The notes beneath the pieces were generated by a model. It was not told the DNA's origin. It ran no database searches and saw only the letters and a list, made by a program, of their open reading frames with translations. This document shows positions 49,437 to 58,214 of a stretch of DNA of 64,000 bases, in pieces. Position numbers and translations under genes: made by a program. The stretch comes from Cellulomonas telluris (GTDB taxonomy: Bacteria; Actinomycetota; Actinomycetes; Actinomycetales; Cellulomonadaceae). Where the stretch lies: contig NZ_QXFN01000001.1 in the NCBI RefSeq assembly GCF_004886325.1, positions 248,001 through 312,000 of the forward strand. Reading direction: 5' to 3'. Every line of letters begins with the position of its first letter. The first letter of the stretch is position 1.

Positions 49437-50567
49437 TCAGCCGTCCGCGCGCGCCGGGAAGCAGAGGTCGCACCACCGGAAGCCGGCGGGCCGGGCGCCC
49501 ACGGGCACGCGGTTGCGCAGGGCGATGTCGTCCACGAACGCGCACGGGTGGTCCAGCGAGTGCGTCTCCCGGGTGCGGCGGTTGGCGAGGAGGCGCTCGG
49601 TGGCCTGCGACACGGCCACCTCGCCGCAGGCGCCGCCGCTCGCGACGAGCGCCTCCCACCCGCCGAGGAACCCGCCCGCGAAGAACTCCTGCTCGCGGGT
49701 CAGCACGAGGTCGGGCGGCTCCAGGTCGACGGGCACCTCGGACGCCAGGTTCGTGGCCAGCTCCGGCGGCAGGTAGCGGGCCAGGAACATCGTCACCAGG
49801 TCGGCGACGGCGCCGCGGATGCCCGGGCAGGTGGGCGGCGGAGCGCACGGCGGCCGGTCGGTGCCGAGGTAGTCCCAGTGCTGTCCCTCGGCGAACACCA
49901 CCCGGTGTCGTGGTCGGGCCATGGCCTGCCACTGCGGATCCGGCAGGGGGACGAGGAACTCCTCGGCGCCCCACGTGAGCAGGGAGGGGACGGTCAGGAG
50001 GGGCAACGGGAAGGGCTCGGCGCCGAACCAGTCCTGCCACCGCCCGCTCAGGCCCGCGTACGCGGACACCGGACGCCCGACCGCGTACCGCGCGGCGACC
50101 AGCGCACCGAAGCTGTGCCCCACCACGCCGGTCGCCGGGGGCGGCAGGAGCACGTCGGCGTGCTCCCACCCCGTGCGGGCCCACGCCTCGACCGCCGCGA
50201 GCGTCGCCTCGTCGGGGTGCTCGGGCACCGACGGGTTCGCTCCACCGGCGTTGCCCGCCAGGTGCGGCACGACCACCACGTATCCGCTGCGGGCGAGGAA
50301 GGCCGGGATCAGGAACCACCGCCGGAAGTGCTGCGGGTCGCCGTGGCAGTGCCCGTGCGCGAGCAGCACGAGCGGGTAGCGGCCGCAGCCGGCCAGGATC
50401 GGCGCGCTCTCGACCGCCCCGTCGAGGCTCGGGAAGAAGATGCGCAGGTCGACCGGGGCGCCGTCGCCCGGGCCGACGGAGCGGACGCCCCAGAAGACGG
50501 GCGCGAGCGCCTGGGGCTGCCAGTGGATCGGGCAGCTCGCGGGAGGCGGCGCCGGCCCCGGGCCCAT
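49437..50567 (-). CDS. alpha/beta hydrolase
   Basis: A 376-residue hydrolase. LLAHGHCHGDPQHFRRWFLIPAFLARSGYVVVVPHLAGN is the oxyanion and first strand region and VVGHSFGALVAARYAVG the nucleophile elbow (G-H-S-F-G). VFAEGQHWDYLG may hold the catalytic His. About 95 C-terminal residues go beyond the usual fold and carry four cysteines (GACGEV, HPCAF, WCDLCFP), which could bind metal. Substrate unknown; resembles platelet-activating-factor acetylhydrolase/dienelactone-hydrolase-type proteins. Confidence 0.85.
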   Translation of the reverse strand: MGPGPAPPPASCPIHWQPQALAPVFWGVRSVGPGDGAPVDLRIFFPSLDGAVESAPILAGCGRYPLVLLAHGHCHGDPQHFRRWFLIPAFLARSGYVVVVPHLAGNAGGANPSVPEHPDEATLAAVEAWARTGWEHADVLLPPPATGVVGHSFGALVAARYAVGRPVSAYAGLSGRWQDWFGAEPFPLPLLTVPSLLTWGAEEFLVPLPDPQWQAMARPRHRVVFAEGQHWDYLGTDRPPCAPPPTCPGIRGAVADLVTMFLARYLPPELATNLASEVPVDLEPPDLVLTREQEFFAGGFLGGWEALVASGGACGEVAVSQATERLLANRRTRETHSLDHPCAFVDDIALRNRVPVGARPAGFRWCDLCFPARADG

Positions 50568-50638
50568 CCGTCCAGTCTCCTCGCCGCGCTGCAGCCGTCA
50601 ACACCTCCGCGCGTGCCCGTCGCGTCGGTGGTCCCGCC

Positions 50639-50644
50639 TACCGT
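50639..50644 (+). promoter_or_regulatory. -10 element of the leaderless GH16-like gene
   Basis: TACCGT ends 6 nt before GTG 50651, so transcription should begin at the start codon. Confidence 0.5.
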
Positions 50645-50650
50645 TGCCGC

Positions 50651-51445
50651 GTGGACGACCTCGACCTGAGCGGGTACGTGCTCGTGGCGGCGGAGGAGTT
50701 CGACGCCGACCGGCTCGACACCGACCGGTGGTGGCCGCACTACCTGCCGCACTGGTCCTCGCGGGCGACGACGGCGGCGCGGTACGAGGTCGGCGGCGGA
50801 CGGCTGCGGCTGCGCGTGGAGGCGGGCACGGAGCCGTGGGCGCCGGAGTGGGACGGGGACGTGCGGGTCTCGCACCTGCAGACGGGCCAGGTGTCGGGTC
50901 CGGTCGGGTCCGGCCGCGGGCAGCACCGGTTCCGCGACGGCCTCGTGGTGCGCGAGGAGCAGCCGGAGCACCGCGGGTGGCTCGTGCGCGACGGCGTGCT
51001 CGAGGTGCGCATGACGGCCGTGCGGCACCCGGCGGCACTCGTGGCGTTCTGGCCGGTCGGGGTCGAGGACCGGCCGGAGGACAGCGGGGAGATCTGCGTC
51101 GCCGAGGTGTTCGGCAGCGAGATGGACGACACCGGCGGCCTCGTCGGCGTCGGCGTCAAGGCCCAGCACGACCCCCGCCTGAGGGACGACTTCGTGAAGG
51201 TGCGGGTCGACGGCGACCTCACGGCGCCGCACGACTACGCCGTGCAGTGGGACGACGACGAGCTGCGCTTCCACGTCGACGGCCGGCTCGTGCACACCGT
51301 CCGGCAGCGGATCGGCTACCCGGTGCAGCTCATGCTCGACGTCTACGAGCTGCCGGTCGCCGGGACCCCCCGCGACACGGCCGCGCTGCCGTTCGTCGCC
51401 GACGTGCACCACGTGCGGCACTGGCGGCGGCGCGACCGGCTCTGA
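50651..51445 (+). CDS. GH16-like family protein with altered catalytic motif
   Basis: A 264-residue concanavalin-fold protein. Opening EEFDADRLDTDRWW and the jelly-roll pattern, with VLEVRMTAVRH and YAVQWDDDELRFHVDGRLVHTV, match GH16 beta-glucanases and galactanases. The catalytic stretch reads E-I-C-V-A-E (Glu147 to Glu152) where the family has E-[ILV]-D-x-x-E: both Glu remain but the central Asp is Cys149. No signal peptide, which is unusual for GH16. It may be inactive or active on an unusual intracellular substrate. GTG start with a -10 6 nt upstream. Confidence 0.85.
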   Translation: MDDLDLSGYVLVAAEEFDADRLDTDRWWPHYLPHWSSRATTAARYEVGGGRLRLRVEAGTEPWAPEWDGDVRVSHLQTGQVSGPVGSGRGQHRFRDGLVVREEQPEHRGWLVRDGVLEVRMTAVRHPAALVAFWPVGVEDRPEDSGEICVAEVFGSEMDDTGGLVGVGVKAQHDPRLRDDFVKVRVDGDLTAPHDYAVQWDDDELRFHVDGRLVHTVRQRIGYPVQLMLDVYELPVAGTPRDTAALPFVADVHHVRHWRRRDRL

Positions 51446-51448
51446 CCG

Positions 51449-52063
51449 CTACAGCACCTCCGCGACCAGCCGCCCTGCGATCGCGACCATGACGAGCGCG
51501 ATCACCGAGTCGAGCACGCGCCACGCGCCCGGCCGCGCGAACAGCGGACGCAGCGCCGCCGCGCCGAAGCCGAGGCCGGTGAACCAGGCGATGCTCGCGA
51601 CGGCCGCGCCGATCGCGAACCACCACCGCTCGTCCCCGTGGCCCGCGGCGACGGACCCCAGGAGCACGACGGTGTCGAGGTAGACGTGCGGGTTGAGCCA
51701 CGTGAGCGCGAGCGTGGTCGCGACGGCGGCGCCCGTGCTCAGGCCGGTGCCGCGCGCGTCGGCGACGAGCGCCTCCCCGGGGCGCAGCGCCCGGCGGGCG
51801 GCGAGGAACCCGTAGCCCAGCAGGACCAGCGCCCCGAGCACGGTGACGACGACGGTGACGGTGCGGCTCGCCGCGATCACGGCACCGACGCCCGCCGTCC
51901 CGACCGCGATGAGGACGACGTCCGACAGCGCGCAGATCGCCACCACCAGGCCGACGTGCTCGCGGCGCAGCCCCTGGCGCAGCACGTGCGCGTTCTGCGC
52001 GCCGATCGCCACGATGAGCGCGAAGCCGAATCCCGCGCCCGCGAGCGCTGCCGTCCATCCCAC
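51449..52063 (-). CDS. argO: LysE/ArgO-family amino-acid exporter
   Basis: A 204-residue exporter with six helices: GFGFALIVAIGAQNAHVLRQGLRREHVGLVV opens the family, and TTLALTWLNPHVYLDTVVLLGSVAA is the conserved central block. It is divergent from an ArgP/LysG-type regulator, the classic LysE-LysG arrangement for basic amino-acid export. TACCGT on the minus strand (52076-52071) ends 7 nt before the GTG. Confidence 0.93.
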   Translation of the reverse strand: MGWTAALAGAGFGFALIVAIGAQNAHVLRQGLRREHVGLVVAICALSDVVLIAVGTAGVGAVIAASRTVTVVVTVLGALVLLGYGFLAARRALRPGEALVADARGTGLSTGAAVATTLALTWLNPHVYLDTVVLLGSVAAGHGDERWWFAIGAAVASIAWFTGLGFGAAALRPLFARPGAWRVLDSVIALVMVAIAGRLVAEVL

Positions 52064-52134
52064 GTCGGCGACGGTACGTGCCGCGGCGGCGTGAACTCCA
52101 GCGACAGTTCCTCACGCACCGTTAGCGTGGCTTC
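52064..52134. promoter_or_regulatory. ArgO-ArgP divergent intergenic region
   Basis: 71 bp between two start codons. Minus -10 TACCGT (52076-52071) and plus -10 TAGCGT (52123-52128) each lie 6-7 nt before a start, so both genes may be leaderless. GAACT (52093-52097) and AGTTC (52106-52110) form an inverted repeat with an 8-bp spacer, suitable for the LysR-type regulator. Confidence 0.6.
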
Positions 52135-53034
52135 ATGCCGGACTGGGACCTGGGACAGCTCCGCGCGCTCGCCGCCGCGGCCGACCTCGGCACGCTCGAC
52201 GCCGCCGCACGCGCCCTGCACGTGACCCCGTCGGCGGTGAGCCAGCGGATCAAGGCGCTCGAGCAGCAGGTCGGCGCGGTGCTGCTCCGCCGCGAGCGGC
52301 CGGTGCGCCCGACGGCGGCGGGCGAGCCGCTCGTCCGGCTCGCCCGCCAGCTCGACGCCCTCACCGAGGACGCCACCCGCCACCTCGCCGCGCCCCGCGT
52401 GCCCCGCGTCCCCCTCGCCGTCAACGGCGACTCCCTGACGACGTGGCTGCTGCCGGCCCTCGCCCCGCTCGCGGACCGCGTGGTGGTCGAGCTCGTGCGC
52501 GAGGACCAGGACCGCTCGGCGACGCTGCTGCGGGACGGGTCGGTGATGGCCGCGGTGACGGCCGAGCGCACGGCGGTGCAGGGCTGCTCCGTCGAGCCGC
52601 TCGGCGTCATGCGCTACCGCCCGTTCGCGGCGCCCGCCTTCCGGGACCGCTGGTTCGCGGACGGCGTGGGACCGGCGGCGCTGGCCGCGGCACCGGTCGT
52701 CGTCTTCGACGCAGCCGACCGGCTCCAGGACCGCTGGCTCGAGCGCGCCGGCGTCGACCCGCTCGCCCCGCCGCGCCACCTGGTGCCCGCGTCGGCCGAC
52801 TTCGCGACGGCGATCCGGCTCGGCTTCGGCTGGGGCATGCTGCCCGACCAGCAGAGCGCCGACGACGTCGCCGCCGGCCGGCTCGTCCTGCTCGACGACG
52901 GGCCGGGCGTCGAGGTGCCGCTGTTCTGGCAGCAGTGGTCGCTGCGGACGCAGGCGCTGGACGCCGTCGCCGACCACGTGCGGCGCGGGGCACGGGCGGC
53001 GCTGCGGGGCGCGCGAGGTCCGGCAGCGTCGTGA
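52135..53034 (+). CDS. ArgP/LysG-type LysR regulator
   Basis: A 299-residue LysR regulator. WDLGQLRALAAAADLGTLDAAARALHVTPSAVSQRIKALEQQVGAVLLRRERPVRPTAAGE is the N-terminal HTH of the ArgP/IciA/LysG branch, followed by the effector domain. In this family it activates a divergent amino-acid exporter when intracellular lysine or arginine rises. ATG follows a -10 hexamer by 6 nt. Confidence 0.93.
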   Translation: MPDWDLGQLRALAAAADLGTLDAAARALHVTPSAVSQRIKALEQQVGAVLLRRERPVRPTAAGEPLVRLARQLDALTEDATRHLAAPRVPRVPLAVNGDSLTTWLLPALAPLADRVVVELVREDQDRSATLLRDGSVMAAVTAERTAVQGCSVEPLGVMRYRPFAAPAFRDRWFADGVGPAALAAAPVVVFDAADRLQDRWLERAGVDPLAPPRHLVPASADFATAIRLGFGWGMLPDQQSADDVAAGRLVLLDDGPGVEVPLFWQQWSLRTQALDAVADHVRRGARAALRGARGPAAS

Positions 53035-53060
53035 ACCGTTTCGCCCCGTCCTCGCCGGCG

Positions 53061-53077
53061 TGGTTTATCGATAGATT
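53061..53077. promoter_or_regulatory. AT-rich promoter region of the CE1-like esterase gene
   Basis: TGGTTTATCGATAGATT is the AT-richest stretch of the local 120-bp gap and holds the palindrome TATCGATA (53066-53073) and a TAGATT hexamer (53072-53077). It probably contains the promoter and perhaps a catabolite or substrate operator; I do not recognise the site. Confidence 0.4.
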
Positions 53078-53151
53078 CGCCGGGCCGGCGGTCGTCCGAC
53101 CGCCGTGCCACCCGGCGACGACGCCGGGCGCCCGCGCCGGAGGGAGCCACC

Positions 53152-54426
53152 GTGCGACACCCCACCCCGTCCCGAGCCCGTCGGACCGTGCTGGCCCTCA
53201 CGGTCGCCGCGCTCGCCGTCGTCGGCCTGACCGCGCCCGCGTCGGCGCTGCCGGGCGCCCCCGCCCCCGCTGCCGCCACGGCGGGCTGCGGCCGACCCGC
53301 CGGGCTGGCCACCGGCACCCACACGATCACCAGCGGCGGGCAGTCCCGCACGTTCCGCCTCGACGTGCCCGCCGGCTACGACCCGAACCGGCCGTACCGG
53401 CTGGTCGTCGGGCTGCACTGGTGGCACGGCACCGCGGCCGACGTCGTCAACCAGGGCTTCTACGGCCTGAAGCCGCTCGCCGGGACCAGCACGGTCTTCG
53501 TCGCGCCGCAGGGCATCGACAACGCGTGGCCCAACAGCGGCGGCCAGGACGTCGCGTTCGTCGACGACATCCTGCGCACGCTCGAGCGGGCGCTGTGCAT
53601 CGACACCACCCAGCGGTTCGCCACCGGGTTCAGCTACGGCGGCGGCATGAGCAACGCACTCGCGTGCGCCCGGGCCGACGTCTTCCGCGCCGTCGCCGTC
53701 CTCAACGGGGCGCAGCTGTCCGGGTGCGCCGGCGGCACGCAGCCCATCGCCTACCTCGGCTCGCACGGCGTCGTCGACGACGTCCTCAACATCTCACAGG
53801 GCCGCGCCCTGCGGGACCGCGCCCTGCGCACCAACGGGTGCCAGGCGCAGCAGGCGCCGGAACCCGCTGCCGGCAGCCGCACGCACGTGCGCACCGCGTA
53901 CACCTGCCGCGAGGGCTACCCCGTGGTGTGGATCGCGTCGGACAGCGGGCACCAGTGGGACGCCCGCGACCGCGGGCAGCAGCAGTCGTGGGTGCCGGGC
54001 GAGATCTGGCGGTTCTTCACGTCGCTGACGTCGACGACCCCGACGGCGTCGCCGACCCCCACGCCCACCGCCACCACCACACCGACGGCCACCCCGACGG
54101 CCACGCCCACCGCCGGCCCCACCACCCCGCCGCCCGCGGGCGCCTGCACCGCCACCTACCGGACCGTGAACTCCTGGCCCGGCGGGTTCCAGGGCGAGGT
54201 GACCGTCCGCGCCGGCTCCCCGTCCACGTCGTGGAGCGTGAGCTGGCGTCCCTCCGGTGAGCGGGTCGACCAGGTGTGGAACGGCACGCTGCAGCCGCAG
54301 GGTGACCTCGTCGTCGTCCGCAGCACCGCCTGGAACGGGCGGCTCGCCGCCGGCGGCACCGCGTCCTTCGGTCTGCTCGGCAGCGGCACGCCCCCGAACC
54401 CCGCCCTGACCTGCACGAGCTCCTGA
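53152..54426 (+). CDS. secreted CE1-like esterase (PHB-depolymerase family) with CBM2-like module
   Basis: A 424-residue exported enzyme. Signal peptide (cleavage about APASA, residue 36), then an alpha/beta hydrolase domain with Ser161 in TGFSYGGGMSN and a late His in DSGHQW. The LpqC/poly(3-hydroxybutyrate) depolymerase family includes feruloyl and acetyl-xylan esterases that act on plant cell walls. A Pro/Thr linker (about 290-325) leads to a family 2-like carbohydrate-binding module (about 326-424) with aromatic residues, WNG repeats and two end cysteines. Likely a hemicellulose esterase tethered to cellulose or xylan. Confidence 0.92.
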   Translation: MRHPTPSRARRTVLALTVAALAVVGLTAPASALPGAPAPAAATAGCGRPAGLATGTHTITSGGQSRTFRLDVPAGYDPNRPYRLVVGLHWWHGTAADVVNQGFYGLKPLAGTSTVFVAPQGIDNAWPNSGGQDVAFVDDILRTLERALCIDTTQRFATGFSYGGGMSNALACARADVFRAVAVLNGAQLSGCAGGTQPIAYLGSHGVVDDVLNISQGRALRDRALRTNGCQAQQAPEPAAGSRTHVRTAYTCREGYPVVWIASDSGHQWDARDRGQQQSWVPGEIWRFFTSLTSTTPTASPTPTPTATTTPTATPTATPTAGPTTPPPAGACTATYRTVNSWPGGFQGEVTVRAGSPSTSWSVSWRPSGERVDQVWNGTLQPQGDLVVVRSTAWNGRLAAGGTASFGLLGSGTPPNPALTCTSS

Positions 54427-54437
54427 GGGGGAGGAGC

Positions 54438-54475
54438 CCGACGGCCGCCGGCGCTCGTCAGCCGGCGGCCGTCGG
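54438..54475. terminator. bidirectional hairpin after the esterase gene
   Basis: A perfect 15-bp stem (54438-54452 with 54461-54475) around an 8-nt loop. The loop contains the DUF1905 stop and the right arm its last codons. It can terminate both convergent genes. Confidence 0.75.
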
Positions 54476-54913
54476 TGCGTCCGCGCCCCGGCCGGCGGCG
54501 GGGCCGGCAGCGGGATCGGCGGCAGGGTCGAAGTAGTCGTCGTCGTCAGCCGGGTCGTGCCGGGGCGCGCGACGCGTGACGGGGACGGCGTCCTGCGGGT
54601 CCTCGGCGTCGTCCGCCGGCCCGTCGGGGTCGTCCACGACGACGACGAGCGCCACCTCGTCCCCGAGCTCGACGCCCTCGGCCCGGCGGGCGGCCGTCTT
54701 GACCGGGACCAGGAAGCCGCCGTCCTTGGGGAAGATCGACGTGGTGAACGTGGTCGCGCCCAGGGTCACCGTCGCCGGGATGCACCCCCAGCCGTAGGTG
54801 ACCCGCGACGCCACGGCGCGCAGCCGCGCTGCCTCGGGCTCGGGCAGCGCGACGAAGTGGAACGGCGCGGGCCCGCGCCACCACACGACCTCACCGCCGA
54901 ACCGCAGCTCCAC
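54458..54913 (-). CDS. DUF1905-domain protein
   Basis: A 151-residue protein with an N-terminal DUF1905 domain (VELRFGGEVVWWRGPAPFHFVALP, VTYGWGCIPATVTLGATTFTTSIFPKDGGFLVPVKTAARRAEGVELGDEVALVVVV), a small beta-barrel of unknown role, then an Asp/Pro/Ala-rich acidic tail. The GTG start begins right at the domain; no clear ribosome binding site, so the transcript may be leaderless. Confidence 0.85.
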   Translation of the reverse strand: MELRFGGEVVWWRGPAPFHFVALPEPEAARLRAVASRVTYGWGCIPATVTLGATTFTTSIFPKDGGFLVPVKTAARRAEGVELGDEVALVVVVDDPDGPADDAEDPQDAVPVTRRAPRHDPADDDDYFDPAADPAAGPAAGRGADAPTAAG

Positions 54914-55048
54914 CCGGCGAGCATGGCACCGGCCCCGGACACCGGGAACCCCCGCCCGTCCCGGCAGGTCGCGGACCACGCGGACGACCCGGGCGGGCGC
55001 TGGAGGACCCGGGTCGGCACACCCGCGCGGCCTGTCACGCAGGGAGCG

Positions 55049-56986
55049 TCACTCCCGCCGCAGCAGGTCCGCGGTCACCCGCGCCCGCACCACCGGGACC
55101 GTCGTCAGGGACACGAGGACCGCACCCGCCAGCGTCGCAGCCGCGACGAGGCCGAGCTGCGTGCTGTCGGCGAGCGGCGGCCAGCCCGACAGGGCCGCGT
55201 ACGCGCGCACCATGAGCGACCCCAGCGCCGCCGCGAGCGCGACCGCGACGACGAGCGGCAGCAGCGTCTGCAGGAGCTGCGCCGTCCGCAGGACCCGGGG
55301 CGGCACCCCGACGGCGACGTGGCGCGCCACGGCCCGCCGTCGCTCGACCGCGCGGTCCACCGCCACCATCGCGAGGCTGAGCAGCCCGGCGCCGATCACG
55401 ATCGCCGAGAGCGTCGTGACCACCACGCGCACGCGCTGCACGGCGTCGTAGTCGTGGAGCGGGTACGGCTGGACGACGAGGCCGGGGGGCGCGGCGTCAG
55501 CGAGGGCCCGCTGCACGGCCAGCCCGCCGTCGGCGACCACGAGCGCCGAGCTCGGTCCCACGCCCGCGCGCTCCGCCACGGACCGGGGCACGAACACGGT
55601 GACGGAGGACTGGTACACCCAGCGCTCCTGCGTGGCGGCGGAGTCCTGCACCACCGGCTCGCCCAGCGGGACGGTGACGTCGGGGCCGTCGGCACCGAAC
55701 CGGACCTGCGCCGACGACTCCGACGCGCGCTCCGGCAGCACGGGTGGCATGCCGTTCGTGGTGCCCTCGTACCGGTCGACGGTGACCACGGCCGCCCGGT
55801 CGTCGTGGCACCCCTCCGCCACCATGAGCTGCGCGAGGTCGTCGCAGGTCCCGACGAAGACCTCGGCCGCGCACGGCGCCTGGGGCGAGCACCACCCCTC
55901 CACCTCCGCGGTGTAGCGCGGGACCACCGCCTGCACCCCGGGCACCGCGGCGAGGGCGGCGAGCTCCGTGTCGGAGACGGGAGCGACACGCCCGCCGCGG
56001 CCGTCCCACTCGTGCCCGACGACGACCGGCTGCGGCCCCTGGCGGATCGTCTGGAGCGCGTAGCGGTACTGCGGCGTCGACTCGTAGGCGGCGAGGACGG
56101 CGAGCGCGGCGAGCACGAGGTAGACCGCCACGCCGACGCCCGAGACGAGCCGGCCCGTCGCCGCCGGCTCCCCCTGGACGGCGCGTCCGGCGAGGACCGC
56201 CGGCACCGCGCGCGTGCGGACGAGCAGGCCCGCGCACCATGCGGCGAGCAGGGGCGTGACCACCGCGACCGCCACCGCGCCGACGACGGCACCCGCCACC
56301 AGGAGGAGCACGCCGGCGTCCGAGCGCAGCCACGCCGCGGTACCGGACTCCTCGACGACGAGCACGAACGCGCCGACCGAGAGCGCGGCCGGCACGAGAC
56401 GCCACGGGCTCAGGACGCGGGGCGTCCCCTCGGCCCGGTCCGCGAGCGGCCGCCGGGTCGAGCGCGCGGTGGACCCGGCGGCGACGAGCGCCGACGCACC
56501 GGTGGTCGCGACGACGACGAGCGCGGCCGCGGCCGGCGTGGCCGCGAACGTCGCGGCGAACCACTCGGGCCCCGCCGCCACCGCCGCGTCCACGACCGGC
56601 GCCATCACGAGGAAGAGCGCGAGCCCCACCAACGACCCGGCGAGCCCGAGCACCCCGTTCTCCACGGCGGCGACGACGACCGTCCGCGTCCGCGTGAGGC
56701 CGAGCAGGCGCAACGCCGCCGCGCGGCGGTCGTGCGCGGCGCCCGACGTGCGCGCGGCCGTGAGCACGAGCACCACCGCGGGGACGAGGCTGAACGCCAG
56801 CACGGCGGCCGTGTTCGTCCGCTCGACCGGGTCGACCACGTCGCCGGCCGGGTGCAGCGCGGCGGGGAGAGCCGCCGCGGCGAGCAGCAGCGCGGCCGCC
56901 ACGGCGTTCCCGACGACGACGGCGGCGGAGCGCAGCCGGCCGCCGGACAGCGCGAACCGCAGCCCGAGGGCGACGAGCGCCCTCAC
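55049..56986 (-). CDS. FtsX-type ABC transporter permease
   Basis: A 645-residue permease of the MacB/FtsX/LolC family. Hydrophobic helices flank a large soluble extracytoplasmic domain (roughly 330-520) that contains paired cysteines (GWCSPQAPCAAEVF, GTCDD, EGCHDD). About eight to ten helices in total, more than the four of simple FtsX. It overlaps the ATPase gene by GTGA and ends the PadR-ABC operon. Probably exports or mechanically acts on a lipid, peptide or antibiotic. Confidence 0.9.
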   Translation of the reverse strand: MRALVALGLRFALSGGRLRSAAVVVGNAVAAALLLAAAALPAALHPAGDVVDPVERTNTAAVLAFSLVPAVVLVLTAARTSGAAHDRRAAALRLLGLTRTRTVVVAAVENGVLGLAGSLVGLALFLVMAPVVDAAVAAGPEWFAATFAATPAAAALVVVATTGASALVAAGSTARSTRRPLADRAEGTPRVLSPWRLVPAALSVGAFVLVVEESGTAAWLRSDAGVLLLVAGAVVGAVAVAVVTPLLAAWCAGLLVRTRAVPAVLAGRAVQGEPAATGRLVSGVGVAVYLVLAALAVLAAYESTPQYRYALQTIRQGPQPVVVGHEWDGRGGRVAPVSDTELAALAAVPGVQAVVPRYTAEVEGWCSPQAPCAAEVFVGTCDDLAQLMVAEGCHDDRAAVVTVDRYEGTTNGMPPVLPERASESSAQVRFGADGPDVTVPLGEPVVQDSAATQERWVYQSSVTVFVPRSVAERAGVGPSSALVVADGGLAVQRALADAAPPGLVVQPYPLHDYDAVQRVRVVVTTLSAIVIGAGLLSLAMVAVDRAVERRRAVARHVAVGVPPRVLRTAQLLQTLLPLVVAVALAAALGSLMVRAYAALSGWPPLADSTQLGLVAAATLAGAVLVSLTTVPVVRARVTADLLRRE

Positions 56987-57660
56987 CACGTCACCGACGG
57001 CGTCTCGATGCGCCCGTCGCGCAGGTGCACCTCGCGACGCGCCCACGCGGCGACCCGCAGCTCGTGGGTCACGAGCAGGACCGCCGCCCCACGGGACGTC
57101 GCCGCCGCCACGAGCGCCTCCAGCACGCGCTCGCCCGTCACCGTGTCGAGGGCGCCGGTCGGCTCGTCGGCCAGGACGACCGCGGGCTCGTGCACGAGCG
57201 CCCGCGCGACGGCGGCGCGCTGCGCCTGCCCGCCCGAGACCTCGCTCGTGCGACGGGACGCGACGTCGGCGACGCCGAGCTCGTCGAGCAGCGCGAGGGC
57301 GCGGTCCCGGGCGGCGCGTCGTGGGACCCCGGTCAGGCGCAGGGGCAGCTCGACGTTCTCCACGACGGTGAGCTCGGGCACGAGGTCGCCGAACTGGAAG
57401 ACGAAGCCCGTGCGGCGCAGGCGCAGCCGGGACCGCGCGGCGTCCGGGAGGTCGTCGAGCCGCGACCCGGCGAGCGTGACCGTGCCGGACTCCGGACGCA
57501 GGAGGCCCGCGAGCACGTGCAGCAGGGTCGACTTGCCGGAACCGGACGGGCCCATGACGGCGACGACCTCGCCCGTCTCCACCGTGACGTCGACGCCGTC
57601 GAGGACGCGCCGCCCTCCGAGCGTGATCGACAGGCCCTCTCCGGCCAGGACGGCGCTCAC
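56983..57660 (-). CDS. ABC transporter ATP-binding protein, MacB/LolD type
   Basis: A 225-residue ATPase: Walker A MGPSGSGKST, Q-loop in GFVFQFGDLVP, signature SEVSGGQAQRAAVARAL, Walker B AVVLADEPTGALD and switch His in LLVTHELRVA. The ADEPTGALD sequence is typical of LolD/MacB ATPases paired with FtsX-type permeases. GTG start overlaps the PadR stop, and its stop overlaps the permease start. Confidence 0.96.
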   Translation of the reverse strand: MSAVLAGEGLSITLGGRRVLDGVDVTVETGEVVAVMGPSGSGKSTLLHVLAGLLRPESGTVTLAGSRLDDLPDAARSRLRLRRTGFVFQFGDLVPELTVVENVELPLRLTGVPRRAARDRALALLDELGVADVASRRTSEVSGGQAQRAAVARALVHEPAVVLADEPTGALDTVTGERVLEALVAAATSRGAAVLLVTHELRVAAWARREVHLRDGRIETPSVTW

Positions 57661-58190
57661 CGGTCCCGCTCCGGCCCGTGCCCGTCGGCCCCGCCGTGCA
57701 GGCGTGCCGCCGCGGTCTCGATCCACCGCAGGTCCGCCTCGAGGTGCGCGATCTCGTAGTCGCCCGCGAGCCGGTCGACCAGGTCGCCGGCGTGCCGGGC
57801 CGACGTGAGCTCGCGCATGCGGGTGAGGTACAGCGCCCGCTGGGCCGCGAGCACCGCCTCCGGGGAGCGGCCCGAGACGAGCGCGAGCACGACCTTGGTG
57901 AAGAGCTCGCCGGGGCGCGTCCGGGTGGAGTACGGGGTCGCGAGCCACTGCTCGAGCTCGGCGACCCCCTCCTGCGTGATCGCGTACACGCGGCGGTCCG
58001 GCCCCTCCCCCTTGGCGATCTCCACACCACGCGCCAGCCCGTCGCGCTCGAGCCGGGCGAGGGTGGAGTACACCTGCCCGGACCGCAGCTCGCGCTCGTG
58101 CCCGAGCAGCTCGTCGTACCGCTGCTTGAGTGCGAACCCGTGCGCGGGGTGCTCGTCGAGGAACGCCAGCATCGCCATCGGGACCGTCAT
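57657..58190 (-). CDS. PadR-family transcriptional regulator
   Basis: A 177-residue PadR regulator. An N-terminal winged helix (HGFALKQRYDELLGHERELRSGQVYSTLARLERDGLARGVEIAKGEGPDRRVYAITQEG) precedes a Vir-like helical C-terminal domain for dimerisation. It heads the operon with the ABC ATPase and permease, so it should repress the transporter until an inducer appears. A -10 TACTGT (58203-58198) ends 7 nt before the ATG. Confidence 0.94.
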   Translation of the reverse strand: MTVPMAMLAFLDEHPAHGFALKQRYDELLGHERELRSGQVYSTLARLERDGLARGVEIAKGEGPDRRVYAITQEGVAELEQWLATPYSTRTRPGELFTKVVLALVSGRSPEAVLAAQRALYLTRMRELTSARHAGDLVDRLAGDYEIAHLEADLRWIETAAARLHGGADGHGPERDR

Positions 58191-58197
58191 GCGCGTC

Positions 58198-58214
58198 ACA
58201 GTACACCGGGTGTA
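58198..58214. promoter_or_regulatory. PadR operator overlapping the operon promoter
   Basis: TACAC-CGG-GTGTA (58202-58214) is a perfect inverted repeat that overlaps the minus-strand -10 hexamer TACTGT (58203-58198). PadR proteins bind ATAC/TGTA-type inverted repeats, so this fits autoregulation. Confidence 0.7.

Noticed and set aside
54048-54135. tandem repeat in DNA of the esterase gene
   Set aside because: It is simply the coding sequence of a Pro/Thr linker between catalytic and carbohydrate-binding domains.
54557-57808. 1083-codon plus-strand frame opposite the PadR-ABC operon
   Set aside because: Composition is dominated by Arg, His, Asp and Gly as expected from the antisense of GC-rich genes; the minus strand has three overlapping genes with complete motifs.
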